DNA of 64,000 nucleotides from Chitinophagales bacterium (GTDB lineage Bacteria > Bacteroidota > Bacteroidia > Chitinophagales > Chitinophagaceae): assembly GCA_017303335.1 (NCBI GenBank), contig JAFLBK010000001.1:377001-441000 (forward strand). Direction: 5' to 3'. Each line of letters opens with the position of its first letter. Position 1 is the first letter of the stretch. The notes under the pieces were generated by a model, which had not been told where the DNA came from, searched no databases, and saw nothing but the letters and a program-made list of their open reading frames with translations. Both the position numbers and the translations under genes were made by a program. This document shows, piece after piece, positions 8,121 to 17,371 of this stretch.

Positions 8121-9476
8121 ATGAAACAAAAAATAATGTTCGGCATCTGTTTCCTGCTTGTACAGGCGTTGAACGCACAGTTATATTTAAGTACAGGCAG
8201 CACACTCACGGTAAACGGCAACGCGGTACTCACCCTGCGGAATACCGACCTGGTTAATCACGGCAGTTTCTCGCCGGGACTTGGCGTTGTACATTTTACG
8301 GGAGATAAAAGCACCACCATCAGTGGCTCGCAGTACACTGCCTTTAACAGGATCGTGATCAATAAGGCAAGCATCGATTCCCTACGACTGTTACGGAATG
8401 TATTCATCGCCCATTCAACTGATTTCCTTTCTGGACATATCGACCTGAATGGAAAGATACTCGACCTCGGCATCGCCGGTATTTTGAATGGGGAGAAGGA
8501 AAGCAGCCGTATAGTAGGGCTTGGCGGCGGCTATGTGGTAGTCAGCGCAGCGCTGAATAATCCGGCTGGCGCCAATCCGGGTAATTTAGGCGCCGTGCTG
8601 TCTTCCGGCGCCAACCTGGGAAATGTACTCATCCGGAGAGGGCATCGTTCGCAGAACAATACGTACGGACTTGGTTATTCCATTCAACGGTATTACGAGA
8701 TCATCCCTGCCAATAATACCAACCTGAATGCGACCTTCCGGTTCAGCTACTTCAACAGCGAACTGAATGGTATACCCGAAAACAGTCTGAAGATCTGGAA
8801 CAGCGCCGATACCATTCACTGGAGCAACCAGGGTTATACCAGTGGAGATCCTGATCTGAATTACCTGGAGAAACAGGGAATCTCAAGCTTCACAACACGG
8901 TGGACGCTCTCGGACGCAAACAATCCGTTGCCTGTAACATTTACTTCGTTTAACCTGCAATGCCTCTCTGGCCCGGTATTACTAAACTGGCAAACGGCCC
9001 AGGAACAGAACAGCGATCATTTCCGGATCGAGCGAAGCGCCAACTCCATCAATTGGGCCGAAGCGGGCCGCATAAAGGCCGCAGGCTTCAGCCAGTCGGA
9101 AAAAAAATATTCATTCACGGATCTAACATCGGCAAACAACCGGTACTACCGCATTGTGCAGGTTGATAAAGATGGCAGGGAGTTCTCCTCGAACATCCTG
9201 CGTTCATCCTGCAATGGCAAGGAACCCACGCGGGTATGGCCGAACCCGTTCACCAATACCATCTATGTAACCCTGTATCAACCACATGCCGGTGAACTGG
9301 TATTGTTATTACGCGATGATGCCGGGCGCTTGCTGAAAAAACAGGTACAGCAGTTGCCCGCAGGCGTTTCGCAACTGGCCATCCAAACAAGGTATCTTCC
9401 AAAGGGAATTTACTGGCTGACGGTTTATAACAGTCATGAAGACAACGGAGAAATGTTCCGGCTGATCAGGCAGTAG
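8121..9476 (+). CDS. Secreted protein with C-terminal T9SS type A sorting domain
   Basis: 451 residues. A signal peptide (about 1-20, ending LNAQ) precedes a beta-rich N-terminal region with GSTLTVNGNAVLTL. About 268-360 resembles the fibronectin-like module common in T9SS cargo (NPLPVTFTSFNLQ ... FTDLTSANNRYYRIVQVDKDG). The end is a T9SS type A sorting domain: VWPNPFTNTIYV, then LPKGIYWLTVYN. The protein should cross the outer membrane through T9SS and be anchored or released after removal of the tail. The function of the body is unknown. Its last 11 bases overlap the convergent acyltransferase gene. Confidence 0.85.
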   Translation: MKQKIMFGICFLLVQALNAQLYLSTGSTLTVNGNAVLTLRNTDLVNHGSFSPGLGVVHFTGDKSTTISGSQYTAFNRIVINKASIDSLRLLRNVFIAHSTDFLSGHIDLNGKILDLGIAGILNGEKESSRIVGLGGGYVVVSAALNNPAGANPGNLGAVLSSGANLGNVLIRRGHRSQNNTYGLGYSIQRYYEIIPANNTNLNATFRFSYFNSELNGIPENSLKIWNSADTIHWSNQGYTSGDPDLNYLEKQGISSFTTRWTLSDANNPLPVTFTSFNLQCLSGPVLLNWQTAQEQNSDHFRIERSANSINWAEAGRIKAAGFSQSEKKYSFTDLTSANNRYYRIVQVDKDGREFSSNILRSSCNGKEPTRVWPNPFTNTIYVTLYQPHAGELVLLLRDDAGRLLKKQVQQLPAGVSQLAIQTRYLPKGIYWLTVYNSHEDNGEMFRLIRQ

Positions 9477-10374
9477 CCGCAGGCGCCGGACGGGTATCGA
9501 TCCAAAGACCGCGGTATTCTTCCTGCCATTCAAACTTGAAGCGTTTGTGACTCCAGAGATACATTTCCGGTTGCCGGCGGATGGCGTCTTCGATATAATC
9601 CCTGTACATCAGCGTAAGCGCTCCGGGCGCCAGTACCGACGCATCTTTGCAGGCCAGTGTTAAACTGGTGGCGTATTTGCCCCGCCCGGTTTTAAATGCC
9701 CGTCCGAATACAACCGGGCATTTTTTCAAGATGGCGTTTTTATCGGGCCCGGTAATGAAGGGAGTAGGTTTGCCAAAAAAATCGATCCAGTAGCTGGAAC
9801 CCGCACTCGCTGGTTTTTGATCCGCCACGAGGGCCAGGCAATGCAATTTCCGGCTCCAGGCGATAAAGGATCGTTTCACATCCGTGGCGGGCATGAGAAC
9901 CGTACCGTATTTCGAGCGGAGTTTATAAAAAAGCCGGTCGAGGGGTTTGCTGCTGATGGGCATGTATACCACCGCCAGCGGTTGTTTCATATGCGCCGAC
10001 CAATGCAGGTTGATCCATTCCCAGTTGAACTGGTGGCAGGCGTGCATCTGGCAGCTCAGCCCTTCTTTCGCGAGTTCATCAAAGAGGGAGAAATCGGTTG
10101 TGCAATGTTTGTCGTAAAACGCCTTCGGTACCGAGAGGCACTTGATCGTTTCGATGAACGAATCGGTGAAGTTGCGGTGAAACTTCCGTGCAATGGCTTT
10201 CCGTTCCGTTTCCGTTTTTTCCGGGAAAGCGATCGCCAGGTTTCCTTCGATCACGTTACGCCGGTAGCCAAACACCCGGAACAGGAAGAACGAAACGAGG
10301 TCGCTCAGCAGGTACAATACCCGTAACGGAAGCAGGGATAATACATACAGGGGAATATAAATGAGATAATACAT
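9466..10374 (-). CDS. LpxL/HtrB-like acyltransferase
   Basis: 302 residues. An N-terminal membrane helix (about 4-37) is followed by YRRNVIEGNLAIAFPE and the catalytic HxxxxE motif (CHQFNWEW, about residue 119), as in the lipid A late-acyltransferase / lysophospholipid acyltransferase family. It probably adds a secondary acyl chain to lipid A or an aminolipid at the inner membrane. The start lies 5 bases after the nadB stop, so the two form an operon even though their functions are unrelated. The 3' end overlaps the T9SS gene tail by 11 bases, tail to tail. Confidence 0.85.
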   Translation of the reverse strand: MYYLIYIPLYVLSLLPLRVLYLLSDLVSFFLFRVFGYRRNVIEGNLAIAFPEKTETERKAIARKFHRNFTDSFIETIKCLSVPKAFYDKHCTTDFSLFDELAKEGLSCQMHACHQFNWEWINLHWSAHMKQPLAVVYMPISSKPLDRLFYKLRSKYGTVLMPATDVKRSFIAWSRKLHCLALVADQKPASAGSSYWIDFFGKPTPFITGPDKNAILKKCPVVFGRAFKTGRGKYATSLTLACKDASVLAPGALTLMYRDYIEDAIRRQPEMYLWSHKRFKFEWQEEYRGLWIDTRPAPAATA

Positions 10375-10379
10375 CTGCG

Positions 10380-11978
10380 TTACAGAACGATGTTCTGTAT
10401 CATTTCTGATTTGGTTGGATAATCGGTGTTATAATGCAGGCCACGGCTCTCGTGCCTGAACTCGGCGCATTTCACGATGAGGTATGCCACCGTGATCATG
10501 TTGCGCAACTCGCATAGTTGCGGGGAAACCACGGTTCGTTCGTACAGTGACTCTGATTCTTCGTACAGCAGGTCGAGCCGCTTCATCGCCCGGTGCAGCC
10601 GTTCGTTGTTGCGTACGATACCCACGTAATCGCTCATCAGCAGTTTGAGTTCTTTCACGCTCTGGGTAATGAGGATCATTTCCTTGGGCGCATTGGTGCC
10701 ATCGGCCTTCCAGTCGGGGAGGTCTTCGCGGTAAGTCACCGGGCCGATCTTCTGCACCGCGTCGAGGTAACTGCGGTGAGCGAATACCATCGCTTCCAGC
10801 AGGCTGTTGCTCGCCAGTCGGTTGGCCCCGTGCAAACCCGTGCTGGCGCATTCGCCCGCCGCATAGAGGTGTTTGATCGAGGTTCGTCCGTGTTCATCGG
10901 TTTTGATGCCGCCGCAACTGTAATGCGCCGCGGGGGTAACCGGTATCATATGCTGGGTGATGTCGATACCGATGCTCAGGCATTTCGCATAAATATTCGG
11001 GAAGTGCTCCACAAATTTCTCCCTGCTGAAATGGCGGCAGTCGAGGAACACATGTTCGGTACCCGCCACTTTCATTTCGTTATCGATCGCCCGGGCCACG
11101 ATATCGCGGGGGGCCAGGTCTTTGCGCTGATCGTATTTCTCCATGAAGGCTTCGCCGGCATGATTCCGGAGTATCCCGCCATCGCCGCGTACCGCTTCGG
11201 TGATCAGGAAGTTCTGACCGCGGATACCCGGTTCGTACAAAGCGGTTGGATGAAACTGGATGAATTCCATGTTCTCGATGCGGCCCTTGGCCCGGTATAC
11301 CATCGCAACCCCGTCGCCGGTAGCGATCGCCGGGTTGGTGGTGGAGCGGTATACCTGCCCGTTACCGCCCGTTGCCAGCAGGGTGATCTTCGCTAATATC
11401 TTTTCGATCTTGTTGGATACGAGGTTCAGCACATACACCCCGTAACATTCAATATCGGGGGTTGATTTTGTTACAAGATAACCGAGGTGATGCTGGGTGA
11501 TGATATCGATCACAAAGCAATGGCTGATGAGCCGGATGTTCGGCCGTTTGGCGATGGCGGCGAGCAGGGCCCGTTCCATTTCCCTGCCGGTTACATCCTT
11601 GTGGTGCAGGATCCGGTATTCGCTGTGGCCACCTTCCTTGCCCAGCTTGTAATCGCCGTCGCTTTCCTTGTCGAACTGTGCGCCCCAGGAAATGATCTCT
11701 TCGATGCGTTGCACCCCCTCCTTCACCACGATCTCCACCACACGGCGGTTGCAAAGTCCATCGCCCGCCACCAGGGTATCTTCGATGTGTTTTTCAAAAC
11801 TATCCTGCTCGGGGTCCATCACGCCGGCGATACCGCCCTGGGCGTATTTTGTATTGGTTTCGTCGCTTTGTGTTTTGGTAAGGATAGTAATGGTCTTATC
11901 CGGGCATGCCTCCGCTACTTTTAACGCGTAGGTTAGCCCCGCGATACCACTCCCAATGACCAGAAAATCTGTTTGCAT
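10380..11978 (-). CDS. nadB: L-aspartate oxidase
   Basis: 532 residues, of normal family length. It oxidises L-aspartate to iminoaspartate, the first step of de novo NAD synthesis, using FAD. The N-terminal dinucleotide fold LVIGSGIAGLTYALKVAE, the TKYAQGGIAGV loop, the capping domain with HPTALYEPG, and the C-terminal GLHGANRLASNSLLEAMVF are all hallmarks that separate it from other members of the succinate dehydrogenase flavoprotein group. NadA, its usual partner, is not in this window. It follows ispG by 78 bases and precedes the acyltransferase by 5. Confidence 0.97.
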   Translation of the reverse strand: MQTDFLVIGSGIAGLTYALKVAEACPDKTITILTKTQSDETNTKYAQGGIAGVMDPEQDSFEKHIEDTLVAGDGLCNRRVVEIVVKEGVQRIEEIISWGAQFDKESDGDYKLGKEGGHSEYRILHHKDVTGREMERALLAAIAKRPNIRLISHCFVIDIITQHHLGYLVTKSTPDIECYGVYVLNLVSNKIEKILAKITLLATGGNGQVYRSTTNPAIATGDGVAMVYRAKGRIENMEFIQFHPTALYEPGIRGQNFLITEAVRGDGGILRNHAGEAFMEKYDQRKDLAPRDIVARAIDNEMKVAGTEHVFLDCRHFSREKFVEHFPNIYAKCLSIGIDITQHMIPVTPAAHYSCGGIKTDEHGRTSIKHLYAAGECASTGLHGANRLASNSLLEAMVFAHRSYLDAVQKIGPVTYREDLPDWKADGTNAPKEMILITQSVKELKLLMSDYVGIVRNNERLHRAMKRLDLLYEESESLYERTVVSPQLCELRNMITVAYLIVKCAEFRHESRGLHYNTDYPTKSEMIQNIVL

Positions 11979-11985
11979 ACCCCTG

Positions 11986-11999
11986 TCCCCTAAAGGGGA
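11986..11999. repeat. Short palindrome TCCCCTAAAGGGGA before nadB
   Basis: A 5-bp stem with a TAAA loop lies 7 bases upstream of the nadB start, in the gap after ispG. On the nadB mRNA it would form a small hairpin just before the ATG. It may tune translation or be one copy of a dispersed intergenic palindrome; only one copy is seen here. Confidence 0.4.
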
Positions 12000-12056
12000 A
12001 CTGCTTTAGTTTGGTTATTAATCGTATTGTTCTTTGAAGAAAACACAACAATTGAT

Positions 12057-14072
12057 TTAAGAAACGGATGAGGTTTCGATCCAGGCTTCATTTTCCTTTA
12101 GGAGGCTGATCAGTTCATCCACCGCCACTTCGCTCGGCACATTGCGTTTTACGATCTCTTTGCCTTTGTACAGGGTGATCTTACCCGGTCCGCTGCCCAC
12201 ATAGCCAAAATCCGCGTCGGCCATCTCACCGGGTCCGTTTACGATGCAACCCATGATGGCGATCTTCACGCCTTTCAGGTGATTGGTAACCGCCCGGATC
12301 TTCGCGGTTGTTTCCTGCAGGTCGAACAGGGTTCTGCCGCAACTCGGGCAACTGATGTACTCCGTTTTGGATATACGGGTACGGGTGGCCTGCAGGATCG
12401 AGAAAGCCGTATTGTTGGTGAACTGGTACCTGTCTTTTACTTCGAGATAGGTTCTGCCGCTCACATTCACCGTATCCATTTTCGATTTACTGCTGTAGCC
12501 GAGGCAGATGCCATCGCCAAAACCATCGAGGAACAGGCCGCCTGTTTCGGTGGCGAAATGAATCAGGTGTTCGTCGGGTGTTTGCCAGCTGCTGTCGGTG
12601 ATCAGCACTACCGGGTTTTTGATGGCCCGCAGCTCCAGTTCCATGAACATGCGCCGGATGCTTTGCAGGGCATTGGCATTGGTGCTGCTGAGGCAGAGTA
12701 CAACGGTTGGATCATTGGCGAGTTCATCGAGGAAGCTGAAATCCGTGATGGGTGTTTCGTCGTTGAAGCAATCCACCATCACAAAATTCTGCAGGCCGCT
12801 TTTCGCGTTCGCTTCCGTATATCCTTTATCGGAAAAGATGGGAAAATATTTTTGCTTGTCGGGCGCCTCTTCCCAGGTGGCAGGATAAACGATCACCTTA
12901 AGGGTACCCGGCAGATCGAAGTTCAGCAACTGGTGGCCGGTAAAAATATAATCCGCGGCGCTGTCGCTGATGTTCCATTTATCGGTAGCGGCATTGTAGG
13001 TATATCCCACACGCTGCAGGTGTTCATGCTGTATCGCATCAATACCGCTCAGGTCGGCGATCACAACCGGAACGTGTTTGGCGCCGATATTCCCCACTTC
13101 AAAACTCTCGCGGCGTTTGTATGCAAAAGGCGAGTACGGAAGTTTATTGATCGCGGGAACAAGGCCCCGGGTGGCTGATCGCTGGTCGATAGCGCTGTAC
13201 CGCTTAACCAGGTCTCTGCAAACAGGTATTTCGAATTCCGGGTCTTCGGTCAAACTCACGCGGATGGTATCCCCGATCCCGTCTTCGAGCAGGGTACCGA
13301 TACCAATCGCCGATTTGATCCTTCCGTCTTCACCATCACCGGCTTCGGTTACACCGAGGTGCAGCGGGTAACATTCGCCAAATTCCTCTTCCATGTGTTT
13401 GATGAGCAGCCGGTAGGCCTGCACCATCACCTGCGGGTTGCTGCTCTTCATGCTGAGGATGATGTTGTGATAATCTTCCGAGCGGGCAATGCGCAGGAAT
13501 TCCATGGCGCTTTCCACCATGCCGATGGCGGTATCGCCGTAGCGGCTCATGATGCGGTCGCTCAGGCTCCCGTGGTTGGTACCGATGCGCATGGCGGTGC
13601 CGTGTTCCTTGCAGATGCGTACCAGGGGGGTGAACCGTTCCCGGATTCGTTCGATCTCTTCGGCATATTCCGCATCGGTATATTCGATCTGCTCGAATTT
13701 CTTTTTATCTACATAGTTACCGGGATTCACCCGCACTTTTTCAATGATCCTCGCGGCGATCTCCGCCGCGTTGGGTGTGAAATGAATATCCGCAACCAGG
13801 GGTGTATCGTACCCGCGTTTGCGCAGTTCGTCTTTTATGTTCTGGAGATTTTCCGCTTCCTTTTTCGAGGGCGCCGTGATACGAACCAATTCGGCTCCGG
13901 CCTCGATGCAACGGATGGATTGCTCTACGGTGGCGAGGGTGTCCATCGTATCGGTGGTGGTCATGGTTTGCACCCGGATGGGGTGGCCGTTGCCGATCAG
14001 CAGGTTACCCACTTTAACCTCGCGGGTTTTGAGGCGTTTGTATGTTGTCAGGGATTCACAATAGAACTGCAT
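12057..14072 (-). CDS. ispG: 4-hydroxy-3-methylbut-2-enyl-diphosphate synthase, long form
   Basis: 671 residues, well above the roughly 370 of the short E. coli type, because of the central insert domain found in Bacteroidota, Chlamydiae and plants. It makes HMBPP from MEcPP in the MEP isoprenoid pathway. The N-terminal TIM-barrel part has GNGHPIRVQTMTTTDTMDT. The C-terminal iron-sulfur part has the cysteines of SCPSCGRTLFDLQ and GCIVNGPGEMADADFGYVG, which bind a 4Fe-4S cluster. The ATG at 14072 gives the expected N-terminus. It lies 76 bases after the BatB-BatC gene in the same direction. Confidence 0.97.
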   Translation of the reverse strand: MQFYCESLTTYKRLKTREVKVGNLLIGNGHPIRVQTMTTTDTMDTLATVEQSIRCIEAGAELVRITAPSKKEAENLQNIKDELRKRGYDTPLVADIHFTPNAAEIAARIIEKVRVNPGNYVDKKKFEQIEYTDAEYAEEIERIRERFTPLVRICKEHGTAMRIGTNHGSLSDRIMSRYGDTAIGMVESAMEFLRIARSEDYHNIILSMKSSNPQVMVQAYRLLIKHMEEEFGECYPLHLGVTEAGDGEDGRIKSAIGIGTLLEDGIGDTIRVSLTEDPEFEIPVCRDLVKRYSAIDQRSATRGLVPAINKLPYSPFAYKRRESFEVGNIGAKHVPVVIADLSGIDAIQHEHLQRVGYTYNAATDKWNISDSAADYIFTGHQLLNFDLPGTLKVIVYPATWEEAPDKQKYFPIFSDKGYTEANAKSGLQNFVMVDCFNDETPITDFSFLDELANDPTVVLCLSSTNANALQSIRRMFMELELRAIKNPVVLITDSSWQTPDEHLIHFATETGGLFLDGFGDGICLGYSSKSKMDTVNVSGRTYLEVKDRYQFTNNTAFSILQATRTRISKTEYISCPSCGRTLFDLQETTAKIRAVTNHLKGVKIAIMGCIVNGPGEMADADFGYVGSGPGKITLYKGKEIVKRNVPSEVAVDELISLLKENEAWIETSSVS

Positions 14073-14148
14073 GCTGTATCTGTTCCTGCAAAAATAACGA
14101 TAATAGCGCAGGTTTTGGAAACGGTCAGACGAGGACGTTTGATCGTGT

Positions 14149-15837
14149 TTACCAGTCCTTTTCCGGCTTGGCGACCGGGCTGGTATTTACCCGTTGTAAT
14201 TTATCCTGGAGATTTTTTTCCTGTTGCAGGAGCGCCTTTAACTTCTCTTCCGCGTCTTGTTTGCTGATCTTTGGCTGTGGTTTGGGTTGCTCTTTCTGTT
14301 CCTGCGGCTTTTGTTTTTCTTTTTCCTTTTGTTTCTGATCTTCCCTGGGCTTCTTTTTTTCTTTGTTTTCCTTATTATCTTTTTTCTCCTCCTGCTGTTT
14401 TTGTTGCTTCAGCGCTCTTTGGAGGTTTTGCCGGGCATCTTCATCCGTTGGATCCAGTTTCAACGCCTGCTTATAGGCATGGATACACTCGGGAAGTTTA
14501 TTATTGTTCTGCAGCGCCACGCCCTTATTATACCAGGCCTTTGCCTTCTCGGCATTTGTGGAGGCGCTGGCCAGGGCTTTTTCGTAAGCCTGCACCGCAT
14601 CCTCTTTGTTATTATTCCTGTACAGCGCATTGCCGAGATTATACTGCGCAACCACGTCGCCGGGTTTTTTGGAGATGGCCTGCTGGTAATTGGTAACAGC
14701 TGAGCCGTAGTCTTTCTTTTCGTAGGCTTCATTCCCATTTTTGATGAGCTTCTTCTGATCCTGGGCCATCGAAACCGATGAACCGGAAACGAACAGTACA
14801 ACAAACAGCATCGCTTTTAAGGCTTTCGCGGGTGCAGATTCCCTTCGCGGGTTCCTGTTTTCGGGCAGGAAGAATTCTACCAGGAGCAGCAGGAGCGCCG
14901 CTGCCAGGAAGTATGGATAAAAATTCAGGTAATTCACCTGCGCATCTTCGGTGATGGTGCGGCGGTCCATTCCTTCAAGCTGCAATTCCAGTTTGTTCAC
15001 CAGCTCATCGGTACCGCTGAACAGCTGGTAGTTGCCGTTGCCGCTTTCCGCTATCTTTTTCAGCTCCGCTTCATTCAGTTTACTTATTACGATATTCCCG
15101 TTCGCGTCTTTCTTGGGTTGATTGGTAAGTTCATCCATGAACGTGGCGCCATCGGGCGAACCGATGCCAACGGTATTGATCACAATGCCGTCTTCGGCCA
15201 GTTTCTCCGCCTCCGGAACAGCGCCCTCATCGTGATCTTCCCCGTCGCTGATCAGCACAACCGCCTTGTATTTTTTTTCTTTGGGATTGAAAGCGGCGTG
15301 ACACATCTTCAACGCCTCGGAAATCACGGTACCCTGGGTAGGCACGGCATCCGGACCAGCGGATGCCAGGTACATGCGGGCGGCGCCATGATCGCCGGTA
15401 AGCGGCATTTGCAGGTAGGCCCTTCCCGCGAACACCACGATACCTATGCGGTCGTTGCCCAGTTTATCGATGAGCTTCGCGATGGATTGCTTGGCCCGTT
15501 CGAGCCGGTTGGGTTTAATGTCGTTCGCCAGCATGCTCTTGCTCACGTCGAGTGCGATCATGATATCGATCCCGCTGCGGCTTACCTTTTCCACGCTTCC
15601 GGGTTTGCGCAGGTTGGCCAGCGCCAGTACCCCGAAGCCGAATGCCAGCAAAACCAGTGCGAATTTAACAGCGAAGCGACGGGGAGAATACGTGCCGATG
15701 ATTTCCTTAACGAGCCGTGCATCGCCGATGCGAAGGATGGTTTTCTTTTTCCAGCGGATGACCCAGAAGTACAGCGCCGCCAAAAGCGGGAGCACCAGAA
15801 GGGCCAGCAGCAAATAGGTATATTGAAAACGCAACAT
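14149..15837 (-). CDS. BatB-BatC fusion: VWA domain membrane protein with TPR tail
   Basis: 562 residues from the ATG at 15837; a TTG six codons upstream is less likely. Two N-terminal membrane helices (about 5-75) precede a von Willebrand A domain with the MIDAS motif ALDVSKSM and the TQGT and SDGEDHD segments, as in BatB. A third helix (about 295-313) leads to a second hydrophobic stretch that looks like a relict signal peptide (about 330-345, ending SMAQ). Then come three TPRs (about 350-465), as in BatC, and a long Lys/Glu/Gln-rich tail. So two normally separate Bat proteins appear joined in one frame. BatA and BatD are not adjacent. Bat proteins have been linked to aerotolerance and envelope stress in Bacteroidota; the role here is inferred. 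Confidence 0.85.
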   Translation of the reverse strand: MLRFQYTYLLLALLVLPLLAALYFWVIRWKKKTILRIGDARLVKEIIGTYSPRRFAVKFALVLLAFGFGVLALANLRKPGSVEKVSRSGIDIMIALDVSKSMLANDIKPNRLERAKQSIAKLIDKLGNDRIGIVVFAGRAYLQMPLTGDHGAARMYLASAGPDAVPTQGTVISEALKMCHAAFNPKEKKYKAVVLISDGEDHDEGAVPEAEKLAEDGIVINTVGIGSPDGATFMDELTNQPKKDANGNIVISKLNEAELKKIAESGNGNYQLFSGTDELVNKLELQLEGMDRRTITEDAQVNYLNFYPYFLAAALLLLLVEFFLPENRNPRRESAPAKALKAMLFVVLFVSGSSVSMAQDQKKLIKNGNEAYEKKDYGSAVTNYQQAISKKPGDVVAQYNLGNALYRNNNKEDAVQAYEKALASASTNAEKAKAWYNKGVALQNNNKLPECIHAYKQALKLDPTDEDARQNLQRALKQQKQQEEKKDNKENKEKKKPREDQKQKEKEKQKPQEQKEQPKPQPKISKQDAEEKLKALLQQEKNLQDKLQRVNTSPVAKPEKDW

Positions 15838-15896
15838 GGCGGGCAAATTAATCAAGAGGCCGTTAAGCGAAGTGTTAAATCAGCAAAAGGCATGCG

Positions 15897-16718
15897 CTAT
15901 TTTTTACCTTCAAAAAACCCATACTGTTTGAGTATCCCGCGGGTGATGTTCATCCGCACCGTACGCATATCGATGTCGTGTGCGGGGGCTTTTACAAAGG
16001 TTACAAAGAAGTATACATGATTATTCTCTTCGATCCATCCAACGAGCCAGCCGATGGAGTTGCCGTCTTCTGCATAACCCCAGCCGGTTTTGTAACTCAG
16101 TTTGTAGGCGGTATTGCTTTCCTGCAGCATAACGTCTTTCACCTGTTCCTGAACCGATTTGCGGAAAGGCAGCTGGCCGAAATAAAGCCGTTTGAGCAAA
16201 CCCAGTTGTTCATCGGGTGATATCTTTAATTTATTGTTGAGCCAGAATGAATCGATGGGGCCGCTGATGTTTTTATTTCCGTATCCGAGGCTGTCGATCC
16301 ATTGTTTCATGGTATCGGCACCGATACGGCGGGCTACTTCCTGGTAATACGGCACACAACTCACTTTGAACGCCTCGGTCATGTTCATGTCCTTGTTCCA
16401 CTCTTCCCGTGAACGTGTTACCCCATCCCATTTAATGACCATGTTTTCGTCGAGGATACGGCCTGTCTGCAAACCGATCAGCGAGTTCACGATCTTGAAG
16501 GTGGAGGCGGGACTGAAGCGCATGGTGTCGTACTTCATGTTGTACACGGTGATCTCGCCATCGGCGTTGTTGAGCATGGTAAAGCATCCGTCGACCTTGT
16601 TCTCATCGAAGTATTTCTTCAGGCTTTCGTCGTTGGTTGCCTTGTTCACGGTGCAGGAAGCCAGCGATACCAAACAGGCGGCGAAGATCAGTTTCAGGTC
16701 GGTGAGATTATGGATCAT
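15897..16718 (-). CDS. Class D (OXA-type) beta-lactamase lipoprotein
   Basis: 273 residues. The catalytic motifs appear in order and spacing: STFK (Ser72, Lys75), SxV as SCV (120-122), YGN (146-148) and KTG (210-212). A W follows in FWL (about 160), and DGNSIGWLVGWIE matches the end of the fold. The lipobox SLASC (Cys22) predicts a lipid anchor, unlike the freely periplasmic OXA enzymes. It hydrolyses beta-lactams by an acyl-serine route; a carbamylated lysine is known for the family. The start is 5 bases after the stop of the DUF3109 gene, so they are co-transcribed. There is no integron, IS or resistance-cassette context, so it looks like a resident chromosomal gene. Confidence 0.9.
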   Translation of the reverse strand: MIHNLTDLKLIFAACLVSLASCTVNKATNDESLKKYFDENKVDGCFTMLNNADGEITVYNMKYDTMRFSPASTFKIVNSLIGLQTGRILDENMVIKWDGVTRSREEWNKDMNMTEAFKVSCVPYYQEVARRIGADTMKQWIDSLGYGNKNISGPIDSFWLNNKLKISPDEQLGLLKRLYFGQLPFRKSVQEQVKDVMLQESNTAYKLSYKTGWGYAEDGNSIGWLVGWIEENNHVYFFVTFVKAPAHDIDMRTVRMNITRGILKQYGFFEGKK

Positions 16719-16723
16719 GTCAA

Positions 16724-17305
16724 TTATTTTTTGGCGAGGTGGTTGGCGGTGGCTTCGAGGCTGTTGTAAAAAGCCTGGCCAAAGCGGCGTACAAGCGCTT
16801 CCTTTAAGAATACATACACCGGCACTTTCAGTTTTTTGCCCAGGGCGCAGGCAGCCTTGCAGTTATCTTCGCGGGGTTCGTAGTTCACGTATACATTATC
16901 GCTGCGTTTGCTTTCTTTCACAATGACCGGGAAAAGGTGGCAGCTGATGGGTTTTTTCCATTTGATCTTTCCATCAAGGCAGGCCTGTTCGATGCCGCAT
17001 TTAACGATACCCTGTTCATCCCTGATGCCATACACGCAAACCTTGCTTTCGATGGTGGGTGTCACCCAGCCGAATTCCTTATCATATACATAACGGCCCT
17101 GGCGTTCCAGTTCTTTGAGGCTTTCGGCGTCGAGGTAGGGTACTACCTTATCGTATACCGCGTTCAGTTTATCCAGTTCATCTTTGGAAAGCGGGGCGCC
17201 GGCGTCTCCATCCACGCAGCAGGCGCCTTTACATTTCGTGAGGTCGCAAACAAATTGCTCTTTTACGATTTCGTCGCTGACCAGGATATTATCAATAGCA
17301 ATCAT
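16724..17305 (-). CDS. DUF3109 cysteine-rich protein
   Basis: 193 residues, cytoplasmic, no signal peptide. The N-terminal FVCDLTKCKGACC (Cys20, 25, 29, 30) and later cysteines in KVCVYGI, VKCGIEQAC, ISCHLFPV and EDNCKAAC give a pattern like the YkgJ/DUF3109 family, which is thought to bind zinc or an iron-sulfur cluster. The biochemical role is not known. It lies 66 bases after gldD and 5 bases before the beta-lactamase gene, on the same strand. Confidence 0.85.
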   Translation of the reverse strand: MIAIDNILVSDEIVKEQFVCDLTKCKGACCVDGDAGAPLSKDELDKLNAVYDKVVPYLDAESLKELERQGRYVYDKEFGWVTPTIESKVCVYGIRDEQGIVKCGIEQACLDGKIKWKKPISCHLFPVIVKESKRSDNVYVNYEPREDNCKAACALGKKLKVPVYVFLKEALVRRFGQAFYNSLEATANHLAKK

Positions 17306-17371
17306 GGACGCAAAAATAGCGAATGCGTAGGGTTTCCGTTACCAAACGGGAGATTAAAATCGTACAGGGGT

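Noticed and set aside
12279..14267. Long plus-strand frames opposite ispG (299 and 302 codons)
   Set aside because: They are antisense shadows of ispG; the minus-strand product has clear family motifs and the plus frames have none.
15897..16718. Penicillin-binding protein or BlaR-type sensor
   Set aside because: Length, motif spacing (STFK, SCV, YGN, KTG) and absence of a membrane sensor region fit class D beta-lactamase.
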